A stretch of DNA of 64,000 bases from JAJNPS01 sp031378845 (GCA_031378845.1 JANNES010000015.1:62001-126000), one strand, 5' to 3'. Positions 1 to 8,435 are shown, counted from the first letter of the stretch. The notes: a model not told the origin generated them from the sequence alone. A program made the numbers and translations.

Positions 1-636
1 GTCATCCCGCAGACGCATCGTGGCCCGCCTCCGGATCGCGCAACCAAGGTGGGCTGGGCCTGTGGTTCGGCGCTGGACCATCTGGGCTTTGGCACCAGCG
101 GAGAGATTGCCGCCTACTGGAACGCCGTCACGCCCGACGAAGCCAAGGCCTGGGTCAAGGCGGCACTTTTGGACGGCACCATCATCGAGGTTGATGTCCA
201 GGGGGCTGCGGGCCAAACCCGCCGCATGGTCGCCCGACCCGAGGTTCTGGCCGAAATCTCACCCGATCCGCCCGCCCGGCTGCGGATCCTGTCGCCCTTT
301 GACCCCGCTTTGCGCGACCGCGACCGGGCGGAGTTTCTGTTCGGGTTCCGCTACCGGATCGAGGTTTTCGTCCCGGAGCCAAAGCGGGTCTACGGCTACT
401 ACGTGTTTCCGGTTCTGGAGGGGGATCGCCTTGTCGGTCGCATCGACGCCAAGGCATTTCGCGACGAGGCGGTGCTGCGGGTCAAAGCGTTCTGGCCAGA
501 GCCGGGGGTTCGGCTTGGGGCCGGTCGCACTGCCCGGCTGGAGGCAGAACTCGACCGGCTCGCACGGTTTGCGAGCTGCGCGCGCGTCGCGTTCCTGCCG
601 AATTGGCAGCGTGAGACGATCGCCCCGCCTTTGTAG
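1..636 (+). CDS. YcaQ-like winged-helix DNA glycosylase family protein, C-terminal part
   Basis: The reading frame is open from base 1, so the N-terminus lies outside the window and about 211 codons are visible. The motif SPFDPALRDRDRAEFLFGF, followed by YRIEVFVPEPKRVYGYYVFP and a GDRLVGRIDAK stretch, is the hallmark C-terminal block of the YcaQ/AlkX family (winged-helix DNA-binding domain proteins). Members include E. coli YcaQ, which unhooks DNA interstrand crosslinks. The catalytic segment of the family lies further N-terminal and cannot be checked here. The gene ends with TAG and is followed by an 80-bp gap before the MarR gene, so co-transcription is possible but not shown. Function in this organism is inferred from family membership only. 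Confidence 0.8.
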   Translation, partial: VIPQTHRGPPPDRATKVGWACGSALDHLGFGTSGEIAAYWNAVTPDEAKAWVKAALLDGTIIEVDVQGAAGQTRRMVARPEVLAEISPDPPARLRILSPFDPALRDRDRAEFLFGFRYRIEVFVPEPKRVYGYYVFPVLEGDRLVGRIDAKAFRDEAVLRVKAFWPEPGVRLGAGRTARLEAELDRLARFASCARVAFLPNWQRETIAPPL

Positions 637-698
637 GGCAGTTTCACCTATAGTTGCGCCTTGCGGGCAACCTGTGGCTTGCCGAATCGCAGACGTTG

Positions 699-712
699 AG
701 TGTAGATGCACT
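699..712. promoter_or_regulatory. Dyad AGTGTAGATGCACT just before the marR start, candidate MarR operator
   Basis: The sequence AGTGTAGATGCACT is an inverted repeat (AGTG / CACT arms with a paired inner A/T). It ends four bases before the ATG at 716. A near copy, AGTGTAGTTACACA, lies at 1170-1183 before the next gene; the common core is GTGTAG-T-CAC. MarR proteins often repress their own gene and a neighbour through such dyads, so autoregulation is a reasonable inference. There is no Shine-Dalgarno sequence between the dyad and the ATG, so the mRNA may be leaderless or the real start may differ. Confidence 0.45.
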
Positions 713-715
713 GTT

Positions 716-1126
716 ATGAACCTGACGCATCCCGCCAATTGCCTGACCTTCAATCTGCAGCGCACCACGCGGCGGTTGATGCGTGACTTTGAAGGTGCCG
801 CGAAAGAGGCAGGCGTGACCGCGCCGCAGTTCACCACGCTGTCGCTGATCGCGGGCTTTGGTGAAATCACCATCACGCATCTTGCCGAACGGCTGGGCAC
901 GGATCGCACGACAATGACGCGCAATCTGGACCTTCTGACGCGCAAGGGCTGGGTCAAGGACGCCGAAACCGAGGATGGCCGGTTGCGAATCCTGCAATTG
1001 ACAAAGGCCGGAGACGCCAAACTGGCCGTCGCCCTGCCGATCTGGACCGCGTTCCAGACGGGGCTGGTGGACTCCATCGGTGACGCAAAAGCCACCGACC
1101 TGCTTGTGACTCTCAAGAAACTCTGA
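716..1126 (+). CDS. MarR family transcriptional regulator
   Basis: The product is 136 residues, the usual MarR size. The helix-turn-helix and wing are readable around residues 45-90: LAERLGTDRTTMTRNLDLL is the recognition helix region, followed by RKGWVKDAETEDGRLRILQLT, the winged beta hairpin with the conserved D-x-R. The ATG at 716 begins the conserved MNLTHPANCLTFNLQRT segment; the frame is open far upstream but that part has no MarR character. Matching dyads at 699-712 and 1170-1183 suggest it controls itself and the membrane-protein gene that follows. The ligand is unknown. Confidence 0.85.
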   Translation: MNLTHPANCLTFNLQRTTRRLMRDFEGAAKEAGVTAPQFTTLSLIAGFGEITITHLAERLGTDRTTMTRNLDLLTRKGWVKDAETEDGRLRILQLTKAGDAKLAVALPIWTAFQTGLVDSIGDAKATDLLVTLKKL

Positions 1127-1169
1127 CCCGAACCACGCGCGCGCAGCAAACTTCTCATTTGCCCAACAC

Positions 1170-1183
1170 AGTGTAGTTACACA
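1170..1183. promoter_or_regulatory. Dyad AGTGTAGTTACACA, second candidate MarR operator
   Basis: GTGTA-GT-TACAC is a perfect 5-2-5 inverted repeat, and it shares the GTGTAG-T-CAC core with the dyad at 699-712. It lies 11 bases before the ATG pair at 1195/1198 that probably began the next gene. The pairing of two related dyads with a MarR gene between them supports a small self-contained regulon. This is inference from sequence symmetry only. Confidence 0.45.
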
Positions 1184-1197
1184 TAAATGAGCATATG

Positions 1198-1834
1198 ATG
1201 AACGACAGCCCTTTCCTCTCTCCATCCGCGCTGCGCCAATCAGCAACCTTCTGCTTTGGGCGATCCTGGCCGCCTGGGCGGGCGGTGTGCTGACCTTGGC
1301 CTCGGCGGGGGTCTTCAGGTTTCAGTGGCAGGGATTGCCCGTGACGCTGGCGATGGCCGCAGTCACCCCGCCGCTTGTCTTTCATATCGCCTACCAGACC
1401 TTTGCCGGACTGCGCGCCTGGGTCGCAGAACTGGATCTTGCATGGGTCGTCGGCACCCAGACCTGGCGTGTGATAGGCATCGTGTTCATCATGTTCTGGG
1501 GCGTCGACGAACTGCCCGTCATCTTTGCGCTGACGGCGGGCCTGGGCGATCTTGGCGTCGGCGTCTTTGCGCTGGTGACGGCCTTGGCGGTGTCGCGCCG
1601 TGCCAGCGGCTGGGAAGGCAGCGTACGAATGCTGGTCTATGTCGGGATGGCCGACTTCGTGGCCGCCTTCGGCACCGGCATTCTGAGCGGCGAAGGTTCC
1701 CCCTGCTGTCGCCCGGCGACCCGCTGCCGGGTCTGGTTCAAAGTCTGCCGCTGTCGATGATCCCGACCTTTGGCGTGCCGCTTTTCATGATCCTGAACAT
1801 CATTGCATGCCAAAAGCTGCAAGACGCGCGCTAA
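1198..1834 (+). pseudogene. Frameshifted multi-span membrane protein
   Basis: No single frame covers this gene. ATG at 1198 gives MNDSP and then runs into a stop. The frame that continues it (SIRAAPISNLLLWAILAAWA, GTG at 1287 onward) encodes hydrophobic spans to about residue 150. After GILSGEG the protein continues in yet another frame as LLSPGDPLPGLVQSLPLS and IPTFGVPLFMILNIIACQKL, ending at 1834. Joined, the pieces would make a roughly 210-residue integral membrane protein with five or six spans. The two frame breaks mean the gene is dead unless they are assembly errors. A candidate MarR operator sits directly upstream. I do not recognise the family. Confidence 0.6.
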
Positions 1835-1852
1835 GCCGTCGGTTGCGTCCTG

Positions 1853-2674
1853 TCAACACGGCGCAACCCACCCGTCGATCACGGCAATCGCCTCTTCGGC
1901 CGTCTCGACGAACGCGAACAGCTTGAGGTCATCGGGTGAGATCACCCCGGCCTCGGCAAGGGCAGGCCAGTTGATGATCTTGTCCCACCACTCCCGCCCG
2001 AACAACAGAAACGGGATGGATTTCATCCGCTTGGTCTGGATCAGGGTCAGCGATTCAAACATCTCGTCCAGCGTGCCAAACCCGCCGGGAAAGACGCAGA
2101 TCGCTTTTGCCCGCATCAGGAAATGCATCTTGCGGATGGCAAAGTAGTGAAAGTTGAACGACAGATCCGGTGTCACATAGGCGTTGGGCGCCTGTTCATG
2201 CGGCAAGACGATGTTCAGGCCGATGGACTGCCCCCCGGCCTCGTCCGCGCCGCGATTGCCCGCCTCCATCACACCGGGACCGCCGCCTGTCATGATGACA
2301 TCCTCGCGGCCATAGGTCAGCAGGCTGCGCTCTGTCATCAGATACGCAAAGCGCCGCGCCTCTTGGTAATAGCGCGACAGGCCGGCCAGCGTCGGGGTGC
2401 GTGCCTTGTCCTGTCGATCCGGCGCTGGAATCCGCGCGCCGCCGAACATCACAATGGTCGACTCGATCCCGCGTTCGTCCATGATCATCTGCGGCTTGAG
2501 CAGTTCCAGCTGCAGACGCACCGGGCGCAATTCCTCGCGCGTCATGAAATCGCGGTCGGTGAAGGCAAGCCGGTAGGCGGGCGCGCGGGTCTGCGGCGTG
2601 TCGGGGATGCGCTTGACCGCATCGACGTCTTGCGTCGAGTCACGGAAAGGATGGGCGCGGGGTTCGTCTTTCAT
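1853..2674 (-). CDS. LOG family protein (TIGR00730-type, lysine decarboxylase-like fold)
   Basis: The LOG signature is clear. TGGGPGVMEAGNRGADEAGG is the nucleotide-binding glycine-rich segment and PGGFGTLDEMFESLTLIQTK carries the PGGxGTxxE motif. The family includes cytokinin riboside monophosphate phosphoribohydrolases and bacterial nucleotide 5'-monophosphate glycosidases; substrate here is unknown. This is the long form with about 100 residues before the core, a layout I recall in Rhodobacterales paralogs. I take the ATG at 2674 (MKDEPRAHPF) because upstream in-frame sequence loses family character; ATGs at 2692 and 2710 are alternatives. It is convergent with the broken membrane gene and divergent from the phosphotransferase. 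Confidence 0.85.
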   Translation of the reverse strand: MKDEPRAHPFRDSTQDVDAVKRIPDTPQTRAPAYRLAFTDRDFMTREELRPVRLQLELLKPQMIMDERGIESTIVMFGGARIPAPDRQDKARTPTLAGLSRYYQEARRFAYLMTERSLLTYGREDVIMTGGGPGVMEAGNRGADEAGGQSIGLNIVLPHEQAPNAYVTPDLSFNFHYFAIRKMHFLMRAKAICVFPGGFGTLDEMFESLTLIQTKRMKSIPFLLFGREWWDKIINWPALAEAGVISPDDLKLFAFVETAEEAIAVIDGWVAPC

Positions 2675-2780
2675 CGGGGGGAGGGCCTTCATACGCGGGT
2701 CTTGCAGCATGGGTAACGGGGAATGGTCAAAAGGAGAAGCGCTGGTTGAACTTGCGCGCCGGTTCGGAAAGGCTGAGATC

Positions 2781-3650
2781 ATGCATAAGCATGACCATCC
2801 CGTTAACCCTGCCCTCGCGCGCGTCCTTGCGGTGGGGGCTTTCCCGGAATTGGCGGGCCGATCCTTGCGCCGAACGGGCGTGGGTGGGACCGACAATGTG
2901 CTCTACAGGTTAGGCACGGACCATGTGCTGCGCTTTCCGCGTATTGCCATTGCGGCAGATCTTCTGCGACTGGAATGTCGGTGGCTACCGGTGCTTGCGC
3001 AGCATCTGCCGCTGGCGGTTCCCGTGTCAGAGGCGCTGGTGGCGCCGGGTGGCGATCATCCGTTCCCTTGGGCGCTTCTGCGCTGGTTGCCGGGGTGCGA
3101 CGCCTGTGCGCATGAGGGGAATGCGGACGATGCGGCGTCACTTGCCGCCTCCATCTGCGCGTTGCAGGCGGTGCCCGTGCCCGCCAATGCCCCGGCAAGC
3201 CGGGCGGTGGAATTTCTGCCAAGCGATGATTTCGTGCGCCAGATGATCGCGATTTACCCCGATGTCTCGTTGCGCGCCCGTTTGTCGCGGTTCTGGGACG
3301 ACTGCCTCGCCGGTGCCGATCCGGTAGGCCCCAAGGTCTGGACCCATGGCGATCTGCACGGGCTGAACGTGCTGGTGCGGCGCGGACGGATCCGTGCGGT
3401 GATCGACTGGGGCCGGGTCGGCGCAGGCCAAGGGGCGGCCGATCTGATATGCGCCTGGACCATGCTCAGCGCGCCGGCCCGACGGCACCTGCGCAACCTG
3501 CTCGGCGCCGATGACACCAGCTGGGCGCGCGGTCGGGCGCTGGCCTTTGCCAAGGCGGTGATGGCGATCCCGTATTACCAGACCACCAATCGCCGCTTTG
3601 CCGATACCATGGCCCGCACGCTGGACCGGGTGCTGGCCGACCGCGACTGA
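2781..3650 (+). CDS. Aminoglycoside phosphotransferase-fold kinase
   Basis: The product is 289 residues. VWTHGDLHGLNVLVRRG contains the HGDxHxxN catalytic loop and AVIDWGRVG the metal-binding Asp of the APH/choline-kinase fold. N-terminal GTDNVLYRLG and HVLRFPR match the nucleotide-binding lobe with its conserved basic residue. Proteins of this type phosphorylate small hydroxyl substrates; many are not antibiotic resistance genes, and nothing nearby indicates a substrate. The ATG at 2781 is chosen because homologous sequence begins there; an in-frame ATG at 2709 overlaps the divergent LOG gene start region. Confidence 0.8.
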   Translation: MHKHDHPVNPALARVLAVGAFPELAGRSLRRTGVGGTDNVLYRLGTDHVLRFPRIAIAADLLRLECRWLPVLAQHLPLAVPVSEALVAPGGDHPFPWALLRWLPGCDACAHEGNADDAASLAASICALQAVPVPANAPASRAVEFLPSDDFVRQMIAIYPDVSLRARLSRFWDDCLAGADPVGPKVWTHGDLHGLNVLVRRGRIRAVIDWGRVGAGQGAADLICAWTMLSAPARRHLRNLLGADDTSWARGRALAFAKAVMAIPYYQTTNRRFADTMARTLDRVLADRD

Positions 3651-3722
3651 CCCCCGCGCCGGTGATTGCATGGACGCCTCCGGCACCGTATAGCCGCGTC
3701 TGATCAACTGCTGGAGTCACCT

Positions 3723-4547
3723 ATGTCCTACGCTGCTTTGGAAACCGCCATCGACGCCGCATGGGAGGCCCGCGACAGCCTGTCGCCCGCCACCAAAGGC
3801 GCGGCGCGTGACGCCATCGAGGCGACGCTGACCGCGCTGGACAGTGGCTCACTACGCGTCGCCGAAAAGCGCGGCACCGACTGGCACGTGAACCAGTGGG
3901 CCAAAAAGGCGGTGCTCCTGTCGTTCCGGCTGACCGATATGGCGGAAATATCGGGCGGCAATGGCGGGTCGATGTGGTGGGACAAGGTGCCGTCCAAGTT
4001 TCAGGGCTGGGGCGCAAAGCAGTGGCGCGAGGCGGGGTTTCGCGCGGTGCCCGGCAGCATCGTGCGGCGGTCTGCGTTCATCGGCAAGAACGTGGTGCTG
4101 ATGCCGTCTTTCGTGAACATCGGCGCCTATGTTGACGAGGGCTCCATGGTGGACGGCTGGGCTACGGTCGGGTCCTGCGCGCAGATTGGCAAGCGGGTGC
4201 ATCTGTCGGGCGGCGTCGGCATCGGCGGTGTGCTGGAGCCGATGCAGGCGGGGCCGACGATCATCGAGGACGACTGCTTTATCGGTGCGCGGTCCGAGGT
4301 GGTCGAAGGATGCATCATCCGCGAAGGCGCCGTCCTCGGGATGGGCGTCTTCATCGGGAAATCCACCAAGATCGTGGACCGCGAAACCGGCGCCGTGATG
4401 TACGGCGAGGTGCCTGCGGGGTCGGTCGTCGTGGCAGGCTCGATGCCGTCAAAGGGCGGGATCAACCTTTACTGCGCCGTGATCGTCAAAAAGGTCGATG
4501 CGCAGACCCGATCGAAAACCTCGATCAACGAACTTTTGCGCGACTGA
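3723..4547 (+). CDS. dapD: 2,3,4,5-tetrahydropyridine-2,6-dicarboxylate N-succinyltransferase DapD
   Basis: This enzyme succinylates tetrahydrodipicolinate in the succinylase branch of meso-diaminopimelate and lysine synthesis. The 274-residue length equals that of E. coli DapD. An N-terminal helical domain (about 1-100) is followed by left-handed beta-helix hexapeptide repeats, visible in GSMVDGWATVGSCAQIG and GARSEVVEGCIIREGAVLGM. A GGAG ribosome site lies just upstream of ATG 3723. The partner desuccinylase dapE lies about 4 kb downstream on the same strand (8671), separated by the two Hint-protein genes, a spacing that suggests insertion of accessory genes between pathway partners. Confidence 0.95.
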   Translation: MSYAALETAIDAAWEARDSLSPATKGAARDAIEATLTALDSGSLRVAEKRGTDWHVNQWAKKAVLLSFRLTDMAEISGGNGGSMWWDKVPSKFQGWGAKQWREAGFRAVPGSIVRRSAFIGKNVVLMPSFVNIGAYVDEGSMVDGWATVGSCAQIGKRVHLSGGVGIGGVLEPMQAGPTIIEDDCFIGARSEVVEGCIIREGAVLGMGVFIGKSTKIVDRETGAVMYGEVPAGSVVVAGSMPSKGGINLYCAVIVKKVDAQTRSKTSINELLRD

Positions 4548-4612
4548 GGATCCTGCGCGGCGGCCGCCCGCGCCAAGACCGGTGGGCCGACTGATGCCGC
4601 AGCCGTGCGGCG

Positions 4613-6274
4613 TCACGCGGCGTGACGTTCGGCGAGGTCAGATGCGACCATCATCGCGCGTGGTGCATTCAGACGAAATACGTCCGGCGTGATCAGGCCT
4701 TCAAGCGTGATCATCACCACGACCTCTTCCGACCGCGCCTCTGGTCGGGCAAGCGGGGCATGTCCACCTTTGGGATGGGCGACAAGTTGGGGAAACAGAC
4801 GCAAAAGCTCTGCCTGAACGGCAGGTGAATGTCCCGACAGGGTGCGCGGACCGGGGCGATAGCTTTCGCACCAGAGCCCCTCGGCCTGAATGATCTCGTG
4901 GCGGTCGAACATCAGGTGCACATAGCTGACTGGTCCGGACATCGTCTCCACCTGCGCGGTCCCCGGGGCAACTAGATGGCGTGCGCGCACCAGGATCTCG
5001 GGCGTGCCACAGATCAGTTCCGCGGCCCAGCCAACCAGACAAATCCGGTGCTGCGGGGACAGACGCAACTGGCCATGTCTGCCGAACTTACCCACCGGAA
5101 TGACGACGCGTGCGGTGGCGGGATCGGCGTCCACCGTGACGCCGCCGACCCAGCGCACGGGCTGTGGCCCGTTGTCCAGCGTCAGGACCAGATCACCCGG
5201 TCGCAGCGCCTCGACCCGGATCAGACCCGATGGCGTGGCGACCCGCATGCCCGCGACAAAGCACGGCACCACGTTGCCTTGCACCAGCCCGATATCGGTA
5301 TTGCCCTCGGCATCGGTAACCTCGTAGCTGAAGCTTGTCTCACCCGGTTTGTCGTTGTCGTCCGACACGAGGGTGACGGTCCCATCGCCATTCACGATGA
5401 CCTCGACCCCGTTCGGCAGCGTGACAATGCTGCCCTCTTTGACGTCCTGGCCGTTGATCTGGCTGATCGTCAGCGCGCCCTTGGACAAGTCCTGGTCATT
5501 GCCGACAAGATCGACGACCGCCTTGTCGCCGAGACCCATCTGAAACGCGTCATCGTGCGCGATCACCGGCGTGTCGATGCTGTCGCCCGCAATCAAGAGG
5601 TTGCTGTCATAGGCGGCATCGCCGCCATCGGCGATCCCGATCTTGATCGAGTTGACTGCCCCCGCCTTGACCGGCGCGCGCAGCGTCATGGTCACCGTAA
5701 AGCCGTTCATTTCGGTGTTGAACTGGTCGGTCGCATTGTTGTTGTAAAGTTCCGCATTCGACTTGGCGTTGATGTTGTTGACGGTGATGTCGCCCTTGCC
5801 GACCGTCAGCTGCATCTTTTCGCCATTGACCCAGACCCCCACGGAGTCATTCCACCCGGTCACCGAGTTGCCTTGGTATTCCTCGGACGAAAACGTGATC
5901 TTCATCGTCAGGACGGACCCTTGCGGCACGAAATCCGCTTTGAAGATTGCCCCGTCAAAAGTCTTTGTCCCGGCCACCGAATTCATGTCGGCATCGTTGT
6001 CGACGCCCTTGGTGTCGGTCGTCGTGGACAGACTTTGGTTGGCTTCGCCTTTGACGTTGGTCACAGACGAGGCCTTCCCGGTCGACAGGATCACGCCCCG
6101 ATCCGACGGCGTGAGGTCCGGCGCGATCTTGTCACCATTGGACCACATGCCGGCGCTGCCCGGATCGCCTTGATAGCTGGCACTGACGATCTTGATCGAC
6201 GCGCCGAACATCCCCCCGGCCATCTGTTCCGCGCCGATTCCGGTTTCGACAGGCAGTTTCGTGGCATTAACCAT
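4613..6274 (-). CDS. Choice-of-anchor L domain and Hint domain protein (paralog 1)
   Basis: The product is 553 residues. Residues about 1-235 resemble the choice-of-anchor L domain (ITFSSEEYQ, WNDSVGVWVNGEK, DGGDAAYDSNLLIAGDSID). Residues 240-333 look like a beta-sandwich linker (VVDLVGNDQD, GTVTLVSDD). Residues about 337-475 are a Hedgehog/intein-type Hint domain starting at Cys338 (PCFVAGMRVATPSGLIRVE) with LSPQHRICL. There is no Sec signal peptide, fitting known Rhodobacterales Hint proteins thought to leave by other routes, possibly type I secretion. Hint domains can self-cleave; the first Cys is present but activity is unproven. A colinear paralog lies at 6742-8373. Confidence 0.8.
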   Translation of the reverse strand: MVNATKLPVETGIGAEQMAGGMFGASIKIVSASYQGDPGSAGMWSNGDKIAPDLTPSDRGVILSTGKASSVTNVKGEANQSLSTTTDTKGVDNDADMNSVAGTKTFDGAIFKADFVPQGSVLTMKITFSSEEYQGNSVTGWNDSVGVWVNGEKMQLTVGKGDITVNNINAKSNAELYNNNATDQFNTEMNGFTVTMTLRAPVKAGAVNSIKIGIADGGDAAYDSNLLIAGDSIDTPVIAHDDAFQMGLGDKAVVDLVGNDQDLSKGALTISQINGQDVKEGSIVTLPNGVEVIVNGDGTVTLVSDDNDKPGETSFSYEVTDAEGNTDIGLVQGNVVPCFVAGMRVATPSGLIRVEALRPGDLVLTLDNGPQPVRWVGGVTVDADPATARVVIPVGKFGRHGQLRLSPQHRICLVGWAAELICGTPEILVRARHLVAPGTAQVETMSGPVSYVHLMFDRHEIIQAEGLWCESYRPGPRTLSGHSPAVQAELLRLFPQLVAHPKGGHAPLARPEARSEEVVVMITLEGLITPDVFRLNAPRAMMVASDLAERHAA

Positions 6275-6406
6275 AAGACACGCTCGCCGCTAGGGAACCA
6301 ATGCCGGCACCCTGCCGCAGGAAAGCGAACAATCCGCTAACGGCCGATGCAGCTTGACAGCAAACCCGCGCACGCGCAGGAGGACGCAAATTCCCCGGAG
6401 ACCTCC

Positions 6407-6745
6407 ATGGCCGACACTCCCCGCCCCCAACAGGTCTTCACGCTGGTTGTCGAGGTTGGCCGCAAGGTCGGCGATGGTTTGCCCGAGGGCGCTACCGGCG
6501 CCGCGCTTTTGATCTATGCCACCGGCGTGGACGAGGCCGAGGCGGTGCGCGAAACCGTGGTGGTGCTGAAACAGGCCGATCTCGCACCCCTGGATGTGTC
6601 AGGCTATGGCGCCCTGGACGAGCGGATCAAGAATGGCGACGAGATCCCCGCCGAAGAGCGCGCGCTGATGGATCGCGCGCTGGCGGAAAATGCCGTGATC
6701 GTGGCGCAGATGACGCCGTTTTTCGATGGGGACGATCGCGACTAG
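6407..6745 (+). CDS. Small hypothetical protein, 112 residues
   Basis: The ATG at 6407 has a well-placed GGAG (6397-6400) and begins MADTPRPQQVFTLVVEVGRK. The protein is soluble, acidic and rich in alpha-helix-forming residues (AEERALMDRALAENAVIVA). It has no signal peptide or membrane span. I do not recognise a family. It is the only plus-strand gene between the two minus-strand Hint paralogs. Its stop codon overlaps the stop of the second paralog by four bases, so the two messages are convergent and antisense at their ends. Codon use resembles neighbouring genes, supporting a real gene. Confidence 0.65.
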   Translation: MADTPRPQQVFTLVVEVGRKVGDGLPEGATGAALLIYATGVDEAEAVRETVVVLKQADLAPLDVSGYGALDERIKNGDEIPAEERALMDRALAENAVIVAQMTPFFDGDDRD

Positions 6746-8373
6746 GCCGCCCGCCTGCGCAAGCTTGGCGCGGGGTTTGGTATGGTCCTGAACGGCGCGA
6801 CCGACCGCTGCGCGGCGCGGATCAGGGCCTGCGCCTCATAACTGCGCAAAGAGGGTCGGGCCGACAGGATCGCCTCAGCCGCCATGTCCAGCTTTGGGAA
6901 AATCGCGCGCAGTTCGGCCATGATCTTTTGCTCAAAGCCGTTCGCGGTCTGCGCGCCGGGCAGATAGCTTTCGGTCGCAAGACCTTCGGAGAACACGATC
7001 TGATGGCGGTCGAAAAAGAGGTGGATGTATTCAACCATGCCCCCCGGCACCACGCGGATCGACACATCGTTGACCAGGTCCTTGGCCGCTACCAGCACCT
7101 CTTGTTCGCCAAACATCAACTCGGCCAGCGGATCGCGGATCAGCACGCGGTGCTGGGGTGAGACCATCAAGGTGGCATGGTCACCAAAAGTGCCGGCCTT
7201 GATGCGGATCGGGGCGAGACTGCCTTTGGCCGCCACGCGCCCGCGCCCGATCCACCGCAGCGGCTGCGGGCCGTCATCAAGCGTGTCGACCAGATCACCC
7301 ACCGCGAGGGTTTCGACCGCGACCTGGCCCGCCGGGGTGCGGATCCGCGTCCCGGCGACGAAACACGGGATCGAGTTGATCGTGACGATGCCCACATCCG
7401 TCGGACCCGTGGCGCCCGCCTTGACGGTATAGGTAAAGTTCGCCATCTCGATCTGGCCATCACCAACGACCGTCAGCGTGCCATTGGCATTCAGCGTGAT
7501 CAGTTGGCCTGTCGCAAGCGTGATGGTTTGCCCGGCCACAACATTCTGGCCGTTGATTTGGGTGATGATCAGGGTCGCATTCACAGGCCCCACGTCATTG
7601 CCCAGAACGTTGATCGTGGTCGTGCCGCTCGCCACGATGTTGGCGCTGTCGTCGCGCGCGACCATGACGGTTTGCGCAGAGTCTGCAGCGATCAGAATGT
7701 TCGTATCAAAAACGGCGTCAGACGTATCTGCGACACCGATCCGGATCGAGTTGGTCACCCCGGGGTTCACCGGCACCGTCAGGGACAGCGTTAAGGTAAA
7801 GCCGTCCATTTCGGTGTTAAAGCCATCGTTGGTATTGTTCACATAGAGGTTCGGCTGCGTGATGCCGTTGATATTGGTCACGCCGTTGATGCCGTTACCG
7901 ACAGACACCGGCACATGCGTACCGTTGATCCAGACCCCAAAGACGTCGTTGTACTGCGATGCCACGTATTCCGGATACTCCTCGGACGAGATCACGAACT
8001 GGAACGTCATGACATTGCCGACGGGTCGAAAGTCGATGTCGATAAAGGACGCATCATAGGTGCGCGCGCCCGCAATCGTGTTGAATTGAGCGTTGTTGTC
8101 GACCCCCGCCGAGTCGCTCCCGGTGCCGGCTGACCGGTTGGGATCGCCGTTCGATTGCGTGAAATCCGCGGCCCGGCCGGTGGAAAATATAACCCCCGTC
8201 GTGCCCGGCACGACGCCCGGCGACAGACCACCATTGGAATAGATGGCCTTCGACGTGCTGGCGCCCGAATATGTCGCATTCAACACCGTGACGCCGTCGC
8301 CCATGATGGTATTGGCCATCTGCAGCGCCGTAGCACCGGTATTGTAGGTAAGCTCTGCCCCCGTAGCCGGCAT
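6742..8373 (-). CDS. Choice-of-anchor L domain and Hint domain protein (paralog 2)
   Basis: The product is 543 residues, colinear with the protein at 4613-6274. It has an anchor-L region at about 1-232 (VISSEEYPEYVASQYNDVFG, VADTSDAVFDTNILIAADSA), a linker with TTTINVLGNDVG, and a Hint domain from Cys337 (PCFVAGTRIRTPAGQVAVE) with VSPQHRVLIRD and HLFFDRHQIVFSEGLATESY. After the Hint domain comes a charged helical tail of about 70 residues. The first Hint Cys aligns to within one residue of that in paralog 1, showing duplication. No Sec signal is visible. It is likely exported or surface-associated by analogy; role unknown. A dyad at 8415-8435 precedes the start. Confidence 0.8.
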   Translation of the reverse strand: MPATGAELTYNTGATALQMANTIMGDGVTVLNATYSGASTSKAIYSNGGLSPGVVPGTTGVIFSTGRAADFTQSNGDPNRSAGTGSDSAGVDNNAQFNTIAGARTYDASFIDIDFRPVGNVMTFQFVISSEEYPEYVASQYNDVFGVWINGTHVPVSVGNGINGVTNINGITQPNLYVNNTNDGFNTEMDGFTLTLSLTVPVNPGVTNSIRIGVADTSDAVFDTNILIAADSAQTVMVARDDSANIVASGTTTINVLGNDVGPVNATLIITQINGQNVVAGQTITLATGQLITLNANGTLTVVGDGQIEMANFTYTVKAGATGPTDVGIVTINSIPCFVAGTRIRTPAGQVAVETLAVGDLVDTLDDGPQPLRWIGRGRVAAKGSLAPIRIKAGTFGDHATLMVSPQHRVLIRDPLAELMFGEQEVLVAAKDLVNDVSIRVVPGGMVEYIHLFFDRHQIVFSEGLATESYLPGAQTANGFEQKIMAELRAIFPKLDMAAEAILSARPSLRSYEAQALIRAAQRSVAPFRTIPNPAPSLRRRAA

Positions 8374-8414
8374 CGACGCCTCCGGTTACCCGAAGACAAA
8401 ACGAACCTCACCCG

Positions 8415-8435
8415 CGTTCGGAGTGGCGCCGAACG
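8415..8435. promoter_or_regulatory. Inverted repeat CGTTCGG-N7-CCGAACG upstream of Hint paralog 2
   Basis: Two perfect 7-base arms separated by seven bases lie about 42 bases upstream of the ATG at 8373 (minus strand). They sit in the 297-bp gap shared with dapE, which starts at 8671. The position suits an operator for the Hint gene. Length and symmetry would suit a dimeric regulator, but I cannot assign one. The rest of the gap shows nothing I can support. Confidence 0.35.

Noticed and set aside
259..1158. Long minus-strand frame opposite the YcaQ-like and MarR genes
   Set aside because: It covers two recognisable plus-strand genes in antisense and shows no family motif; typical shadow frame of GC-rich DNA.
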